Shown here in pieces: positions 1 to 7,772 of a DNA stretch of 21,876 nt. The stretch spans positions 4,871 to 26,746 of the forward strand of contig PATI01000043.1 of the NCBI GenBank assembly GCA_002712335.1. The letters are read 5' to 3'. The number at the start of each line of letters is the position of its first letter. The first letter of the stretch is position 1. The translations under genes and the position numbers were made by a program. The stretch is from Rhodospirillaceae bacterium. GTDB lineage: Bacteria; Pseudomonadota; Alphaproteobacteria; MPNO01; UBA2964. The notes beneath the pieces were generated by a model. The model saw only the letters and a program-made list of their open reading frames with translations, had not been told where the DNA came from and ran no database searches.

Positions 1-870
1 GCGACTATCCTTAACGAAAAAATTGCCAAACCCCTAAACTTGTCAAATGCGGAAGAAGCCGCAGCCGCTATTATTCACATAGCTAATAATAAGATGGCGG
101 GCGCGCTTCGGATTGTTTCGCTTGCTCGAGGGCACGACCCTCGGGATTTTGCTCTCTTTCCCTTCGGTGGCGCCGGTCCACTTCATGCCTCTGCACTAGC
201 GCGTGAACTAGGATTACCAAAAGTCCTAATTCCGGCGAGACCAGGTATTACAAACGCTGTCGGGTGTACTGTTGCAGATGTACGCCATGATTACGTGAAT
301 ACTATTAATTCTCCCCTTCTCCAAGTCGATATGAAAGAAATCAAGACCATTTTCCGCAATCAAGAAAAACGCGGACGAGAAACTATAGAATTTGAAGGAA
401 TAGCGATCGAAAAAATTATCGTGCAACATGATGTCGACATGCAGTTTCAAGGGCAAACGCATATACTCACTGTACCCGTCGATACCCCCGATGTAACGCG
501 GGAAGAATTACATAACATTTTTGCCAAAGCTTACTGGAAGCGTTTTGCAGTTGAATTGGAAGAGATCCGCCCAGTAGTAGTCAACCTGCATACAGCCGTC
601 ATAGGAAAACGAAAGTCAATAGACCTTTTAGGCCTCATTGACGATAAAGCTAGGAAGAAAAATATCAATGCGGCAAAAGTTGGAATGCGTAGCGTTTGGT
701 TTGAGGGTGGTCGGGCAGAAACACCAATTTATCAACGCGAGGCACTACCACTCAATGCCAAGTTAAAAGGGCCGGCCATCCTTGAACAAAGTGATACGAC
801 CTTGGTCGTTGAACCTAAGGACTCTCTTGCAATTGACGGTTTTGGCAACATAATTATGAGTGTTGGGTAG
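1..870 (+). CDS. hyuA: Hydantoinase/oxoprolinase subunit A (HyuA), C-terminal part; 5' end outside window
   Basis: The open frame runs from base 1 to the TAG at 868-870 with no upstream stop, so this is the C-terminal 289 residues of a longer protein; family members are about 680-700 aa. The motif FALFPFGGAGPLHA (codons from about base 151) and the C-terminal stretch reading GPAILEQSDTTLVVEP are typical of the HyuA/N-methylhydantoinase A/5-oxoprolinase family. Family members hydrolyse cyclic amides such as hydantoins or 5-oxoproline with ATP, working with a B subunit. The B-subunit gene starts 5 bases after this stop, which supports the pairing and co-transcription. An internal TTG at base 40 could be mistaken for a start, but the frame and homology continue upstream of it. 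The true substrate cannot be read from sequence; family assignment is secure. Confidence 0.92.
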   Translation, partial: ATILNEKIAKPLNLSNAEEAAAAIIHIANNKMAGALRIVSLARGHDPRDFALFPFGGAGPLHASALARELGLPKVLIPARPGITNAVGCTVADVRHDYVNTINSPLLQVDMKEIKTIFRNQEKRGRETIEFEGIAIEKIIVQHDVDMQFQGQTHILTVPVDTPDVTREELHNIFAKAYWKRFAVELEEIRPVVVNLHTAVIGKRKSIDLLGLIDDKARKKNINAAKVGMRSVWFEGGRAETPIYQREALPLNAKLKGPAILEQSDTTLVVEPKDSLAIDGFGNIIMSVG

Positions 871-875
871 CGCCC

Positions 876-2615
876 ATGGCAATTAATGCACTAGATCCAG
901 TTACCTTAGCGGTTATTCAGTCTGGCTTGCAGCAAGTGTGCAACGAGATGGACCTTGCCTTTGTGCGGTCAGCTTTCAGTCCTGTAATTTCAGAGGCTTT
1001 GGACCGTTCCGATGGAATCTACCATCCTGAAACTGGTGATTTGATTAGCCAAGGAGAACTTGGCCTTCCAGTATTCGTTGGTACAATGCAATTTGGAACC
1101 AAATGCGTCATAGAACGGGCGGGGAATGTCAAACCCGGTGACGTCTATATCGTCAACGACCCCTATCTCGGCGGTACACATCTGATGGATGTTCGTTTTG
1201 TCAAACCATTTTTTTACGATGGAGAGCTATTCGCGTGGTTAGCAAACACTGGTCATTGGCCCGATACGGGAGGATCTGTACCTGGAGGATTTTCTGCCAG
1301 TGCTACTGAAGTGGAACAAGAAGGCCTTAGGCTTCCGCCAGTTAAGCTTTACAAAGAAGGTATAATGGACCAAGAAATCCTCTCCATCATTTTATCAAAT
1401 ATCCGGTTAGCCGACCAGCGGATCGGTGATATCAAGGCTCAGGCAGCTGCGCTCACCGTTGGGGAAAGACGTTTCGAAGAGTTATTAAAACGATATACAC
1501 CTATTACAGTTAAAAAAGCCATTGTAGAGCTGCGAGAACGAGCGGCCCAGCAGATGCGAGCTTGTATCAAGGAAATTCCTGATGGTGATTATCACGGAAT
1601 CGCATATGTCGATTCTGACGGGGTAGTGAATGAGCCGTTAAAGATCAATATGAAAATTCATTGCGAGGGTACCGAACTTCATTTTGATATGTCAGGTTCC
1701 AGTCCTCCGTGTTTAGGCCCCATGAACTCAGTTATTGCCACCACGCTTTCTTCCATTTACTTGGCAATTAAACATATTTTTCCGGAGGTCCCAATAAATG
1801 CTGGAACTTTTGAGCCGCTCCATATTAAAGATCCAAAGGGAACATTTCTTTACGCAGAATATCCACGCCCTGTTTCTGGTTGTGCCGCGGAAGTTAGCCA
1901 ACGCATCGCCGAGGCCGTATTTATCGCCCTTGTTGACGCCATCCCCGAAAAACTGTTTGCTGCGCCTGCTGGCACTAGTGGCAATTTCTGTATAGGCGGC
2001 TCAGACCCTAAACGAGGGCGTCCTTACGTAATGTATGTAATTTCTGGTGGCGGATACGGTGGGAGTAATGAAGGTGATGGAATATCCAACGGTTGTTCTA
2101 CTATCGGAATTTCCAAGACCACCCCGATAGAAGTAATGGAACAATATTATCCTGTCATATTTGAAGAATTTTCTTTGAATGAAGGCTCTGGCGGTGCAGG
2201 TCGGATGCGGGGTGGGTTTGGAGTCAATTATAAAATTCGGCTATGTGATGGCGAGGCACGGGCGTCCATGGTAATGGATCATGGACGTACCGGTCCAAAA
2301 GGTGCACTTGGTGGTAATGATGGTGGCCTAAACATGGTTGTAGTAAATAAAAATGGCGCGGAATATATTCCACCCCATCTCTCTAAGGACCAAGACATAA
2401 AAATACAGCCTGGAGATACTGTCAGGGTCTCTACTCCTGGTGGTGGAGGCTTCGGCAATCCGTTTGATCGAGATCCACAACTTGTGGAACGCGATGTGAA
2501 ACGAGGATATTATGATCAAGATCAAGCAAGACAACTATTTGGTGTTGTCATAGGCTCGAATGGTCTGGTCGACCTTAAAGCGACAATTGAATTACGCTCC
2601 TTATCGGTCAAGTGA
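876..2615 (+). CDS. hyuB: Hydantoinase/oxoprolinase subunit B (HyuB)
   Basis: A complete 579-aa cytoplasmic protein, the usual length for HyuB/N-methylhydantoinase B (about 550-600 aa). The N-terminus (DPVTLAVIQSGLQQVCNEMD) is the standard family opening. Other family landmarks are the segment NDPYLGGTHLMDV near residues 94-106, the HWPDTGG motif near residue 127, and the glycine-rich C-terminal segment TPGGGGFGNP. It is the partner subunit of the HyuA encoded 5 bases upstream; together they would perform ATP-dependent ring opening of a hydantoin-like or oxoproline-like compound. The start is the ATG at 876, with no strong ribosome-binding site, as expected for a closely coupled second gene. 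No frameshift or missing segment is visible. A 439-base gap follows, so it ends its operon. Substrate specificity is an open point: the family also includes acetone-carboxylase-like members. Confidence 0.93.
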   Translation: MAINALDPVTLAVIQSGLQQVCNEMDLAFVRSAFSPVISEALDRSDGIYHPETGDLISQGELGLPVFVGTMQFGTKCVIERAGNVKPGDVYIVNDPYLGGTHLMDVRFVKPFFYDGELFAWLANTGHWPDTGGSVPGGFSASATEVEQEGLRLPPVKLYKEGIMDQEILSIILSNIRLADQRIGDIKAQAAALTVGERRFEELLKRYTPITVKKAIVELRERAAQQMRACIKEIPDGDYHGIAYVDSDGVVNEPLKINMKIHCEGTELHFDMSGSSPPCLGPMNSVIATTLSSIYLAIKHIFPEVPINAGTFEPLHIKDPKGTFLYAEYPRPVSGCAAEVSQRIAEAVFIALVDAIPEKLFAAPAGTSGNFCIGGSDPKRGRPYVMYVISGGGYGGSNEGDGISNGCSTIGISKTTPIEVMEQYYPVIFEEFSLNEGSGGAGRMRGGFGVNYKIRLCDGEARASMVMDHGRTGPKGALGGNDGGLNMVVVNKNGAEYIPPHLSKDQDIKIQPGDTVRVSTPGGGGFGNPFDRDPQLVERDVKRGYYDQDQARQLFGVVIGSNGLVDLKATIELRSLSVK

Positions 2616-2672
2616 CCCACTCTATCTGCTTTAATTTGTTCCATATTGGGTTAATCGTCACTGCCTTGGAAT

Positions 2673-2690
2673 TCCGGTTCTTCGATCGGA
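2673..2690 (+). terminator. Possible weak terminator after hyuB
   Basis: TCCGGT and ATCGGA pair (one G-U) around a TCTTCG loop, followed by TATTTAAG. The stem is only 6 bp and the T-run is poor, so this is a weak candidate. Confidence 0.25.
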
Positions 2691-2826
2691 TATTTAAGCG
2701 ATAGTTTATATTTTTCTGTATTCATCGATCCTTTGGGATGTTTTCACAGATTTCTTTATCATATTAAACAAAGGGTCCAAGAACTTTAGAGCAATTAGCC
2801 AAAATTCTTTTTATCAATCAAAACTC

Positions 2827-2866
2827 TGCCTAATTTTTAAACCATTTAATGAATTAAAATTAGGCA
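2827..2866. repeat. 11-bp perfect inverted repeat upstream of a sigma-54 promoter
   Basis: TGCCTAATTTT at 2827-2837 is the exact reverse complement of AAAATTAGGCA at 2856-2866, with an 18-base spacer. Its centre lies about 170 bases upstream of the expected start of the sigma-54 promoter at 2990-3006. That is the usual distance for an enhancer-binding-protein site. No T-run follows either arm, which argues against an intrinsic terminator. It does not match the classical NtrC consensus, so any activator identity is a guess. Confidence 0.5.
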
Positions 2867-2989
2867 AAATGTTTCGACTAACAATATAAATAGTTGGTTA
2901 TTTTTAATTTGTATTCAAAACCTCCCTTTCCAATAAAAAATTATCAATAAAACAACCAAATCCTTAATTTTTGATCACCTTCTTGTTTT

Positions 2990-3006
2990 TGGCATGAATA
3001 TTGCAA
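2990..3006 (+). promoter_or_regulatory. Sigma-54 (RpoN) -24/-12 promoter for the ABC-transport operon
   Basis: TGGCAT-N5-TTGCAA places GG (2991-2992) and GC (3003-3004) exactly 10 bases apart, the invariant geometry of sigma-54 promoters (consensus TGGCAC-N5-TTGCW). Transcription would start near 3015-3017, leaving a leader of about 40 bases before the ATG at 3055. A near-copy, sharing TTGGCATG and TTGCA at the same spacing, precedes glnB at 11963-11979. Confidence 0.82.
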
Positions 3007-3054
3007 CTTATGTCATTACTATAAATTTCAAAAATTACTCATTAGGGGATACAA

Positions 3055-3840
3055 ATGCCATCAATTTTCAAGACAATCACAATTACTATTCTATCTTTAT
3101 TTATCCTTACGTCAGCTGCCATGGCGGACCTAAACTCAATTCTGTCCAAGGGGTTAGTTAAGATTGCTGTGCCGGAAGCTTTCCCCCCATTTGGGTCAGT
3201 TGGGAAATCGGGCAAACATGAGGGGTATGATGTCGACGTTGCCAAGCTATTGGCCAACGATTTAGGCGTAAAATTAGAACTTGTTCCCGTTGTTTCTAAA
3301 CAACGAATTCCATTTTTAGAAACAAATAGAGTTGATCTTGTTATTTCCTCAATGGGCGCAAATCCCTCTAGAGCTAAGTCCATTAATTTTACTAGTGCTT
3401 ATGCTCCATTCTACTCAGGTGCATTTGCGGCAAAAAAATTAGATATTAAATCTCCCAAAGACCTATCAAAATTTAAAGTTGGCGTAACTGGGGGAACCTT
3501 AGAAGACTTAGAGATTACTAAATCCGTTCCAAAGAACACAAAAATCATTCGATTCGGAGATAATGCTGCGACGGTAAGTGCTTACGCTTCTGGACAAATT
3601 GACGTACTTATTTCTGGGAATACAGCAGCAGCTGCGCTCTCAAAAAATAATCCCAAACTAGACATAAAAAGAAAATTTGTAATTAAACAAAGCCCCTGTT
3701 TCATCGGAATTAAAAAGGGAAATAACGATTTATTAAGATGGACAAATGTATTTATTTTACACAAGAAACTCGGAGGCCAATTGAATAAAATTTCTGAAAA
3801 GTGGCTTGGTCAAAGTCTACCGGCACTTCCTTCACTTTAA
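3055..3840 (+). CDS. Polar-amino-acid-type ABC transporter substrate-binding protein (SBP family 3)
   Basis: A 261-aa periplasmic binding protein. Residues 1-24 form a Sec signal peptide: Lys6, a hydrophobic core, and a likely cleavage site after AMA. The mature part starts with a typical family-3 strand, reading KIAVPEAFPPFG, followed by GYDVDVAKLLANDLGV and DLVISSMGANPSRAKSINFT, all standard for the His/Gln/Glu-binding SBP family. It is the first gene after the sigma-54 promoter and has a clear AGGGG ribosome-binding site. Its natural permease partners are the HisM/GlnP-type proteins encoded 5-6 kb downstream (9019, 9694), not the PotB/PotC-like ones next door. The ligand is likely a polar amino acid or a related ring compound; the residues seen do not settle which. 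Confidence 0.9.
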   Translation: MPSIFKTITITILSLFILTSAAMADLNSILSKGLVKIAVPEAFPPFGSVGKSGKHEGYDVDVAKLLANDLGVKLELVPVVSKQRIPFLETNRVDLVISSMGANPSRAKSINFTSAYAPFYSGAFAAKKLDIKSPKDLSKFKVGVTGGTLEDLEITKSVPKNTKIIRFGDNAATVSAYASGQIDVLISGNTAAAALSKNNPKLDIKRKFVIKQSPCFIGIKKGNNDLLRWTNVFILHKKLGGQLNKISEKWLGQSLPALPSL

Positions 3841-3888
3841 ACCAAGGTTTTAACATTAAATTAAAATCATCAAGATAGGAGAGAATAA

Positions 3889-5193
3889 ATGAAAAAAAAG
3901 ACGTCAGCGGATAAAACGGAAACTAATGTCGGAAGGCGAAAATTATTAAAGGGAATAGCTGCAGCTGGTGGACTGTCTGCCGGTTCCGGTCTTTTAACTG
4001 GTTTTCCAACGATATGGGCCCAAAATATCAAAAATATTACTTTACGTCAGTTTGGTACGGGTGTTTCTAATATTAATGCAATCGCTAAAAAGGTGAAATC
4101 AGATTTAGGCTTTACCTTAGAAATGACAGCGCTTGATACCGACACGACAGCACAAAGAGTGGTGACTCAACCAAAGTCATTTGATATTGCCGATATTGAG
4201 TACTTTACTGTAAAAAAGGTTTGGGGTGCAGGAAACCTTCAACCATTTGACGTAAGCAAACTCAAAAACTATGACAAAATTGTCGGTATATTTAAAAACG
4301 GCAAATTGACACCATCATCTAAAATTGCACAGGGTACCGCTCCGCATACTGTAGGGTTCGCAAAATCACAAACCTCAAAACGTTTTTCTGGATCAGAAAC
4401 CAATTGGTATACACTGGTGCCCACAATTTATAATGCAGATACATTGGGAATACGACCAGACCTGATCAAAAGACCTATAAATTCATGGACCGAATTATTA
4501 AATCCGGAATTTAAAGGAAAAGCTTCAATCTTAAATATCCCGTCCATCGGAATCATGGATGCCGCAATGGTTTGTGAGGCCATGGGCGAGATTAAGTACG
4601 GCGATAAGGGGAACATGACAAAGGCCGAAATTGATAAGACAATGGCGATTTTTACAGAAGCAAAGAAAGCTGGTCAGTTCCGAGCATTTTGGAAATCTTT
4701 CGATGAGTCTGTTAACCTTATGGCATCAGGTGAGGTTGTTATTCAATCGATGTGGTCACCCGCTATCACAAAAGTCCGCTCAATGGGAATACCATGCGTC
4801 TCCCAGCCACTAAAAGAGGGATACAGATCTTGGGGTGGAGGGTTAGGTATTTCAAGAAACTTATCTGGCTTAGAGCTTGATGCAGCTTATGAATATATCA
4901 ATTGGTATCTCTCTGGCTGGGTTGGCGGCTTGCTCATGCGGCAAGGTTACTACTCTGCAGCACCCGAAACATCGAAAAAGTTTATGAGTACAGATGAATG
5001 GGGTTTTTGGTATGAAGGGAAAAAAGCAAAGTCTGACATTATTGACCCATTTGGTAATAAACTTGAAAAAGCCGGATCTGTTCGCGATGGTGGTTCTTTC
5101 TTTGACAGAATGGGCCGAGTCGAATGCTGGAACTCTGTTATGAAAGAAAACAGGTACATGGTAAAGAAATGGAATGAGTTCATTGCTGCTTAA
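3889..5193 (+). CDS. Tat-exported PotD-like ABC transporter substrate-binding protein
   Basis: A 434-aa extracellular solute-binding protein. Its N-terminus carries a twin-arginine signal: GRRKLLKG at residues 15-22, then a glycine/alanine-rich hydrophobic stretch and a probable cleavage after IWA (residue 44). Export in folded form through Tat is therefore expected, unlike the Sec-exported SBP encoded just before it. The mature protein has PotD/PotF-like features, such as PTIYNADTLGIRPDL and the segment WTELLNPEFKGKASIL. It is longer than PotD (about 350 aa), so it belongs to a divergent subgroup of the spermidine/putrescine-type SBPs. The start has a strong AGGAGA site (3877-3882). Its permeases and ATPase are encoded downstream (5270, 6114, 7773). 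The ligand is unknown; the neighbouring hyu-type genes make a hydantoin-like or amide compound as plausible as a polyamine. Confidence 0.9.
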   Translation: MKKKTSADKTETNVGRRKLLKGIAAAGGLSAGSGLLTGFPTIWAQNIKNITLRQFGTGVSNINAIAKKVKSDLGFTLEMTALDTDTTAQRVVTQPKSFDIADIEYFTVKKVWGAGNLQPFDVSKLKNYDKIVGIFKNGKLTPSSKIAQGTAPHTVGFAKSQTSKRFSGSETNWYTLVPTIYNADTLGIRPDLIKRPINSWTELLNPEFKGKASILNIPSIGIMDAAMVCEAMGEIKYGDKGNMTKAEIDKTMAIFTEAKKAGQFRAFWKSFDESVNLMASGEVVIQSMWSPAITKVRSMGIPCVSQPLKEGYRSWGGGLGISRNLSGLELDAAYEYINWYLSGWVGGLLMRQGYYSAAPETSKKFMSTDEWGFWYEGKKAKSDIIDPFGNKLEKAGSVRDGGSFFDRMGRVECWNSVMKENRYMVKKWNEFIAA

Positions 5194-5224
5194 GCACTGA
5201 ATGTTAAATACTTGCTAATGGATG

Positions 5225-5252
5225 ATAACCTCGGGAATGATCCCGGGGTTAT
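5225..5252 (+). promoter_or_regulatory. Intercistronic stem-loop between binding protein and permease genes
   Basis: A 12-bp stem (one G-U pair) closes an ATGA tetraloop: ATAACCTCGGGA at 5225-5236 pairs with TCCCGGGGTTAT at 5241-5252, followed by TTCCTTTA. It sits 31 bases after the stop of the PotD-like gene and ahead of the permease start. In many ABC operons such hairpins protect or attenuate the message so that the binding protein outnumbers the membrane parts. The poor T-run suggests partial rather than full termination. Confidence 0.65.
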
Positions 5253-5269
5253 TTCCTTTAACAAGGGTG

Positions 5270-6112
5270 ATGAATTTGAAAACACAGTTACAAATTTTCC
5301 CACTAATTTTTATTCTGGGGTTTTTCTTTTTAGGCCCAATATTGATAATTTTTATAGTTAGCTTTTGGGACTATACTGAATTTAGTTTAGTACCTGATTT
5401 TGTGTTAACAAATTATATCGAACTATTTAGTTCTAACGTAACATATTCGATTTATCTAAACACATTAAAATTTGCTTTAATGAGCTGGTTCTTCACGGTT
5501 TTTATTGGCTTCATTGTCGCTTACTTTTTAGCCTTTCACGTGAGAGAACAGAAATGGCAGATTATTCTCTTTTTAATTTGTACTATTCCATTCTGGACTT
5601 CAAACATCATAAGGATGATTGCGTGGATACCGGTCCTTGGGCGGAATGGCCTTCTAAATAAGACGTTAATCAATACAGGGTTCATCGAACAACCAATAGA
5701 ATGGCTTTTATACTCTGATTTCGCTGTCGTACTGGCTTTTGTTCATCTTTACACTTTATTCATGGTCGTTCCGATTTTTAACTCGATGATGCGCATTGAT
5801 AAACCGATTATCGAAGCCGCAAAAGATGCAGGGGCTAACTCCCTGCAGGTAATTATTCATATTATAATACCTCTATGTCGTCCTGGAATAGTTATTGGCA
5901 CTATTTTTGTCCTCAGCTTAGTAATGGGTGATTTTATTACCGTGCAAGCGATGTCAGGTGGACAAAGCGCGTCTGTTGGTGTCGCCATGAATAATAAACG
6001 TGCTTTATTGCAGTACCCTGCTGCTGCAGCGGATGCAGTTATTTTGTTAATCGTTGTTCTTCTCACAGTGGCTATTTTATTGCGTACAGTAAACATTCGT
6101 AAGGAGCTGTGA
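5270..6112 (+). CDS. PotB-like ABC transporter permease
   Basis: A 280-aa inner-membrane protein with about six hydrophobic segments, the first starting soon after the N-terminus (IFPLIFILGFFFLGPILIIF). The cytoplasmic EAA loop, reading EAAKDAGANSLQVIIH, marks the contact site for the ATPase. The start was placed at the ATG at 5270: it has an AAGGG site just upstream and gives the usual PotB N-terminus. An earlier in-frame ATG at 5222 lies at the base of the stem-loop and would add 16 residues without family likeness. Its partners are the PotC-like permease (starting 2 bases after this stop), the PotA-like ATPase and the PotD-like SBP. Confidence 0.9.
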   Translation: MNLKTQLQIFPLIFILGFFFLGPILIIFIVSFWDYTEFSLVPDFVLTNYIELFSSNVTYSIYLNTLKFALMSWFFTVFIGFIVAYFLAFHVREQKWQIILFLICTIPFWTSNIIRMIAWIPVLGRNGLLNKTLINTGFIEQPIEWLLYSDFAVVLAFVHLYTLFMVVPIFNSMMRIDKPIIEAAKDAGANSLQVIIHIIIPLCRPGIVIGTIFVLSLVMGDFITVQAMSGGQSASVGVAMNNKRALLQYPAAAADAVILLIVVLLTVAILLRTVNIRKEL

Positions 6113-6113
6113 A

Positions 6114-6953
6114 ATGAGATCTACCTCTACCAGAACGGCTTCATTTTACTTTCTATCCTCTTTTTTCTTCCTATTTGTGTTGTTTCTCTACGGACCAATG
6201 ATAGCCATTATGATTTTATCATTTCAAGGTCCAAATGGTGGCCTTACATTTCCTATGAATGGGTTTTCTCTATATTGGTTTATGGATTTATTTAAAGAAC
6301 AAAGAGTCGGTGATTTTAAAGGCTCTTTTATTCGTTCCATAGTACTCGCGCTGATTGTGATGATTCTAACCGTAATTATCTCACTTGCAGCCGGCCTCGC
6401 TTATCGTAAAAGGTTCCGGTACTCAAGCTGGGTGTTTTATATAACAGTGGCTAGCCTTATTGTGCCTTCTATACTTATTACTCTTGGAATTGGTCTGATG
6501 TTCGATCAAATGGGTCTAGAAACGGCCTGGTATACTTCTGGAATGGGTGCTCATCTTACTTGGACACTTCCATTTGGATTACTAATAATGTTTGCTATAT
6601 TCAATCGATTTGATAAGTCCCACGAGGAGGCTGCTCGTGATCTCGGAGCTTCTCCATTTCAGGTTTTGCGTTTTGTGATTATTCCAATTATCGGACCCAG
6701 CTTAGTAGGTGTCGGACTTTTTGGTTTCACACTAAGTTTTGATGAATTTGCTCGTTCTTTGTTGTCTGTAGGTACCAAGAATACACTTCCGTTAGAAATT
6801 TTTGGGATGACTACAACGGTGACTACCCCAACCCTATATGCACTAGGAACGCTGACAACCGGAGTTTCATTTTTGATTATTGCTTTAAGTTTTGCCATGA
6901 TAGCCAGCCTTGAACGCAGGCGCCGAAAACGCATTAGTCATTCCAGAATATAG
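6114..6953 (+). CDS. PotC-like ABC transporter permease
   Basis: A 279-aa inner-membrane protein, second permease of the PotABCD-like importer. The N-terminal membrane segment (FFFLFVLFLYGPMIAIMIL) and the EAA loop (EEAARDLGASPFQVLRF) are typical of PotC/PotI proteins, as is the segment GFTLSFDEFARSLL. An AAGGAG ribosome-binding site lies inside the end of the preceding gene (6101-6106), and only one base separates the two genes, so they are translationally coupled. The C-terminus is short and rich in arginine and lysine (ERRRRKR), a cytoplasmic positive tail consistent with normal topology. The racemase gene starts 10 bases after the stop, so the transport and racemase genes are transcribed together. 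Confidence 0.9.
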   Translation: MRSTSTRTASFYFLSSFFFLFVLFLYGPMIAIMILSFQGPNGGLTFPMNGFSLYWFMDLFKEQRVGDFKGSFIRSIVLALIVMILTVIISLAAGLAYRKRFRYSSWVFYITVASLIVPSILITLGIGLMFDQMGLETAWYTSGMGAHLTWTLPFGLLIMFAIFNRFDKSHEEAARDLGASPFQVLRFVIIPIIGPSLVGVGLFGFTLSFDEFARSLLSVGTKNTLPLEIFGMTTTVTTPTLYALGTLTTGVSFLIIALSFAMIASLERRRRKRISHSRI

Positions 6954-6963
6954 GCATTGGAAT

Positions 6964-7704
6964 ATGAATATTATTTTGATCAACCCAAATACAACAAAGA
7001 CCATGACCGCATCCATGTATGAGTCGGTCCTACCATTTCTCAGCAAAGGAGTAAATTTAAAAGCCTTAACTGCGCCGTTTGGAGTACCAAGTATAGAAGG
7101 ATATTACGACGAAGCATTTGCTATACAACCAATTATAGAAGTTATAATACCCATTGCAGATGAAATAGATGGAGTTGTTATTGGTTGTTTTGACGACACA
7201 GGTGTTCAAGCGCTTAGAACAATATTAGATGTTCCGGTTGTCGGTATTTGTCAGGCCGCGATGCAGGCAGCCTCCGTCGTCTCCAATCAATTTTCTGTTA
7301 TAACTACCCTTCACAGGTCCGTTCCAGCAATTCAAAAACTAGCCGCGGAATATGGTTTTCGAGACATTTGCAAAAGGGTTCGTGCTTCAGAGGTACCAGT
7401 ACTAGATTTAGAAAATAACGAGAAACACGCATTAAATTTGATAGAAAAAGAAGTCGACAATGCTCTTAAACAAGATCTAGCCGAGGCCATTGTTTTAGGC
7501 TGTGCGGGAATGAGTAAGCTTAGTCATCTCTTAACAAAAAAGTATAACGTCCCGATCATTGATGGTGTGGGAGCGGCTGTCAAACTAGTTGAAGGTCTTG
7601 CCACATTGGGGATCAAAACTTCTTCGAGAGGTGGTTACTCACGTCCGCAACACAAAAGATACTCGGGGACATTAAAAAAATATTCACCTAAGGCCTTCAA
7701 ATAA
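6964..7704 (+). CDS. Asp/Glu/hydantoin racemase family protein
   Basis: A 246-aa cytoplasmic enzyme from the ATG at 6964. The frame is open further upstream to a TTG at 6910, but the family N-terminus (MNIILINPNTTKTMT) begins at 6964. Hydantoin racemases start with nearly this motif (typically LxNPNTS). Two cysteines sit where the two-base mechanism of cofactor-independent racemases needs them: Cys75 in GCFDDTG and Cys180 in LGCAGM. This matches the roughly Cys76/Cys181 pair of characterised hydantoin racemases. The likely job is to interconvert D and L forms of a 5-substituted hydantoin or related amino-acid derivative before or after cleavage by a HyuAB-type enzyme. It lies inside the importer operon, between permease and ATPase genes. 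Alternatives are aspartate, glutamate or allantoin racemase of the same superfamily. Confidence 0.88.
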   Translation: MNIILINPNTTKTMTASMYESVLPFLSKGVNLKALTAPFGVPSIEGYYDEAFAIQPIIEVIIPIADEIDGVVIGCFDDTGVQALRTILDVPVVGICQAAMQAASVVSNQFSVITTLHRSVPAIQKLAAEYGFRDICKRVRASEVPVLDLENNEKHALNLIEKEVDNALKQDLAEAIVLGCAGMSKLSHLLTKKYNVPIIDGVGAAVKLVEGLATLGIKTSSRGGYSRPQHKRYSGTLKKYSPKAFK

Positions 7705-7772
7705 CGTTAAACAAAAATTTATTAAAGATGATGCAGATTTTTTTATTCCGAATTTAAAAGTGGTTAATATTG

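Larger units (their letters stand above)
2616..3054 (+). other. 439-base AT-rich intergenic region upstream of the ABC-transport operon
   Basis: No convincing gene is present in either strand. It holds a weak 6-bp stem (2673-2690, with a six-base loop and one G-U pair) that might end hyuB transcription. It also holds an 11-bp perfect inverted repeat (2827-2866), a sigma-54-type promoter (2990-3006) and a ribosome-binding site (AGGGG at 3044-3048) ahead of the ATG at 3055. The rest is A/T-rich with many short T and A runs. Confidence 0.7.

Noticed and set aside
5222..5269. In-frame ATG at 5222 as the start of the PotB-like permease
   Set aside because: It sits at the base of the stem-loop, has no ribosome-binding site, and its 16 extra residues do not resemble a permease N-terminus; the ATG at 5270 has AAGGG upstream.
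6910..6963. TTG at 6910 as the start of the racemase
   Set aside because: It would overlap the permease by 44 bases, and the family motif LINPNT begins right after the ATG at 6964.
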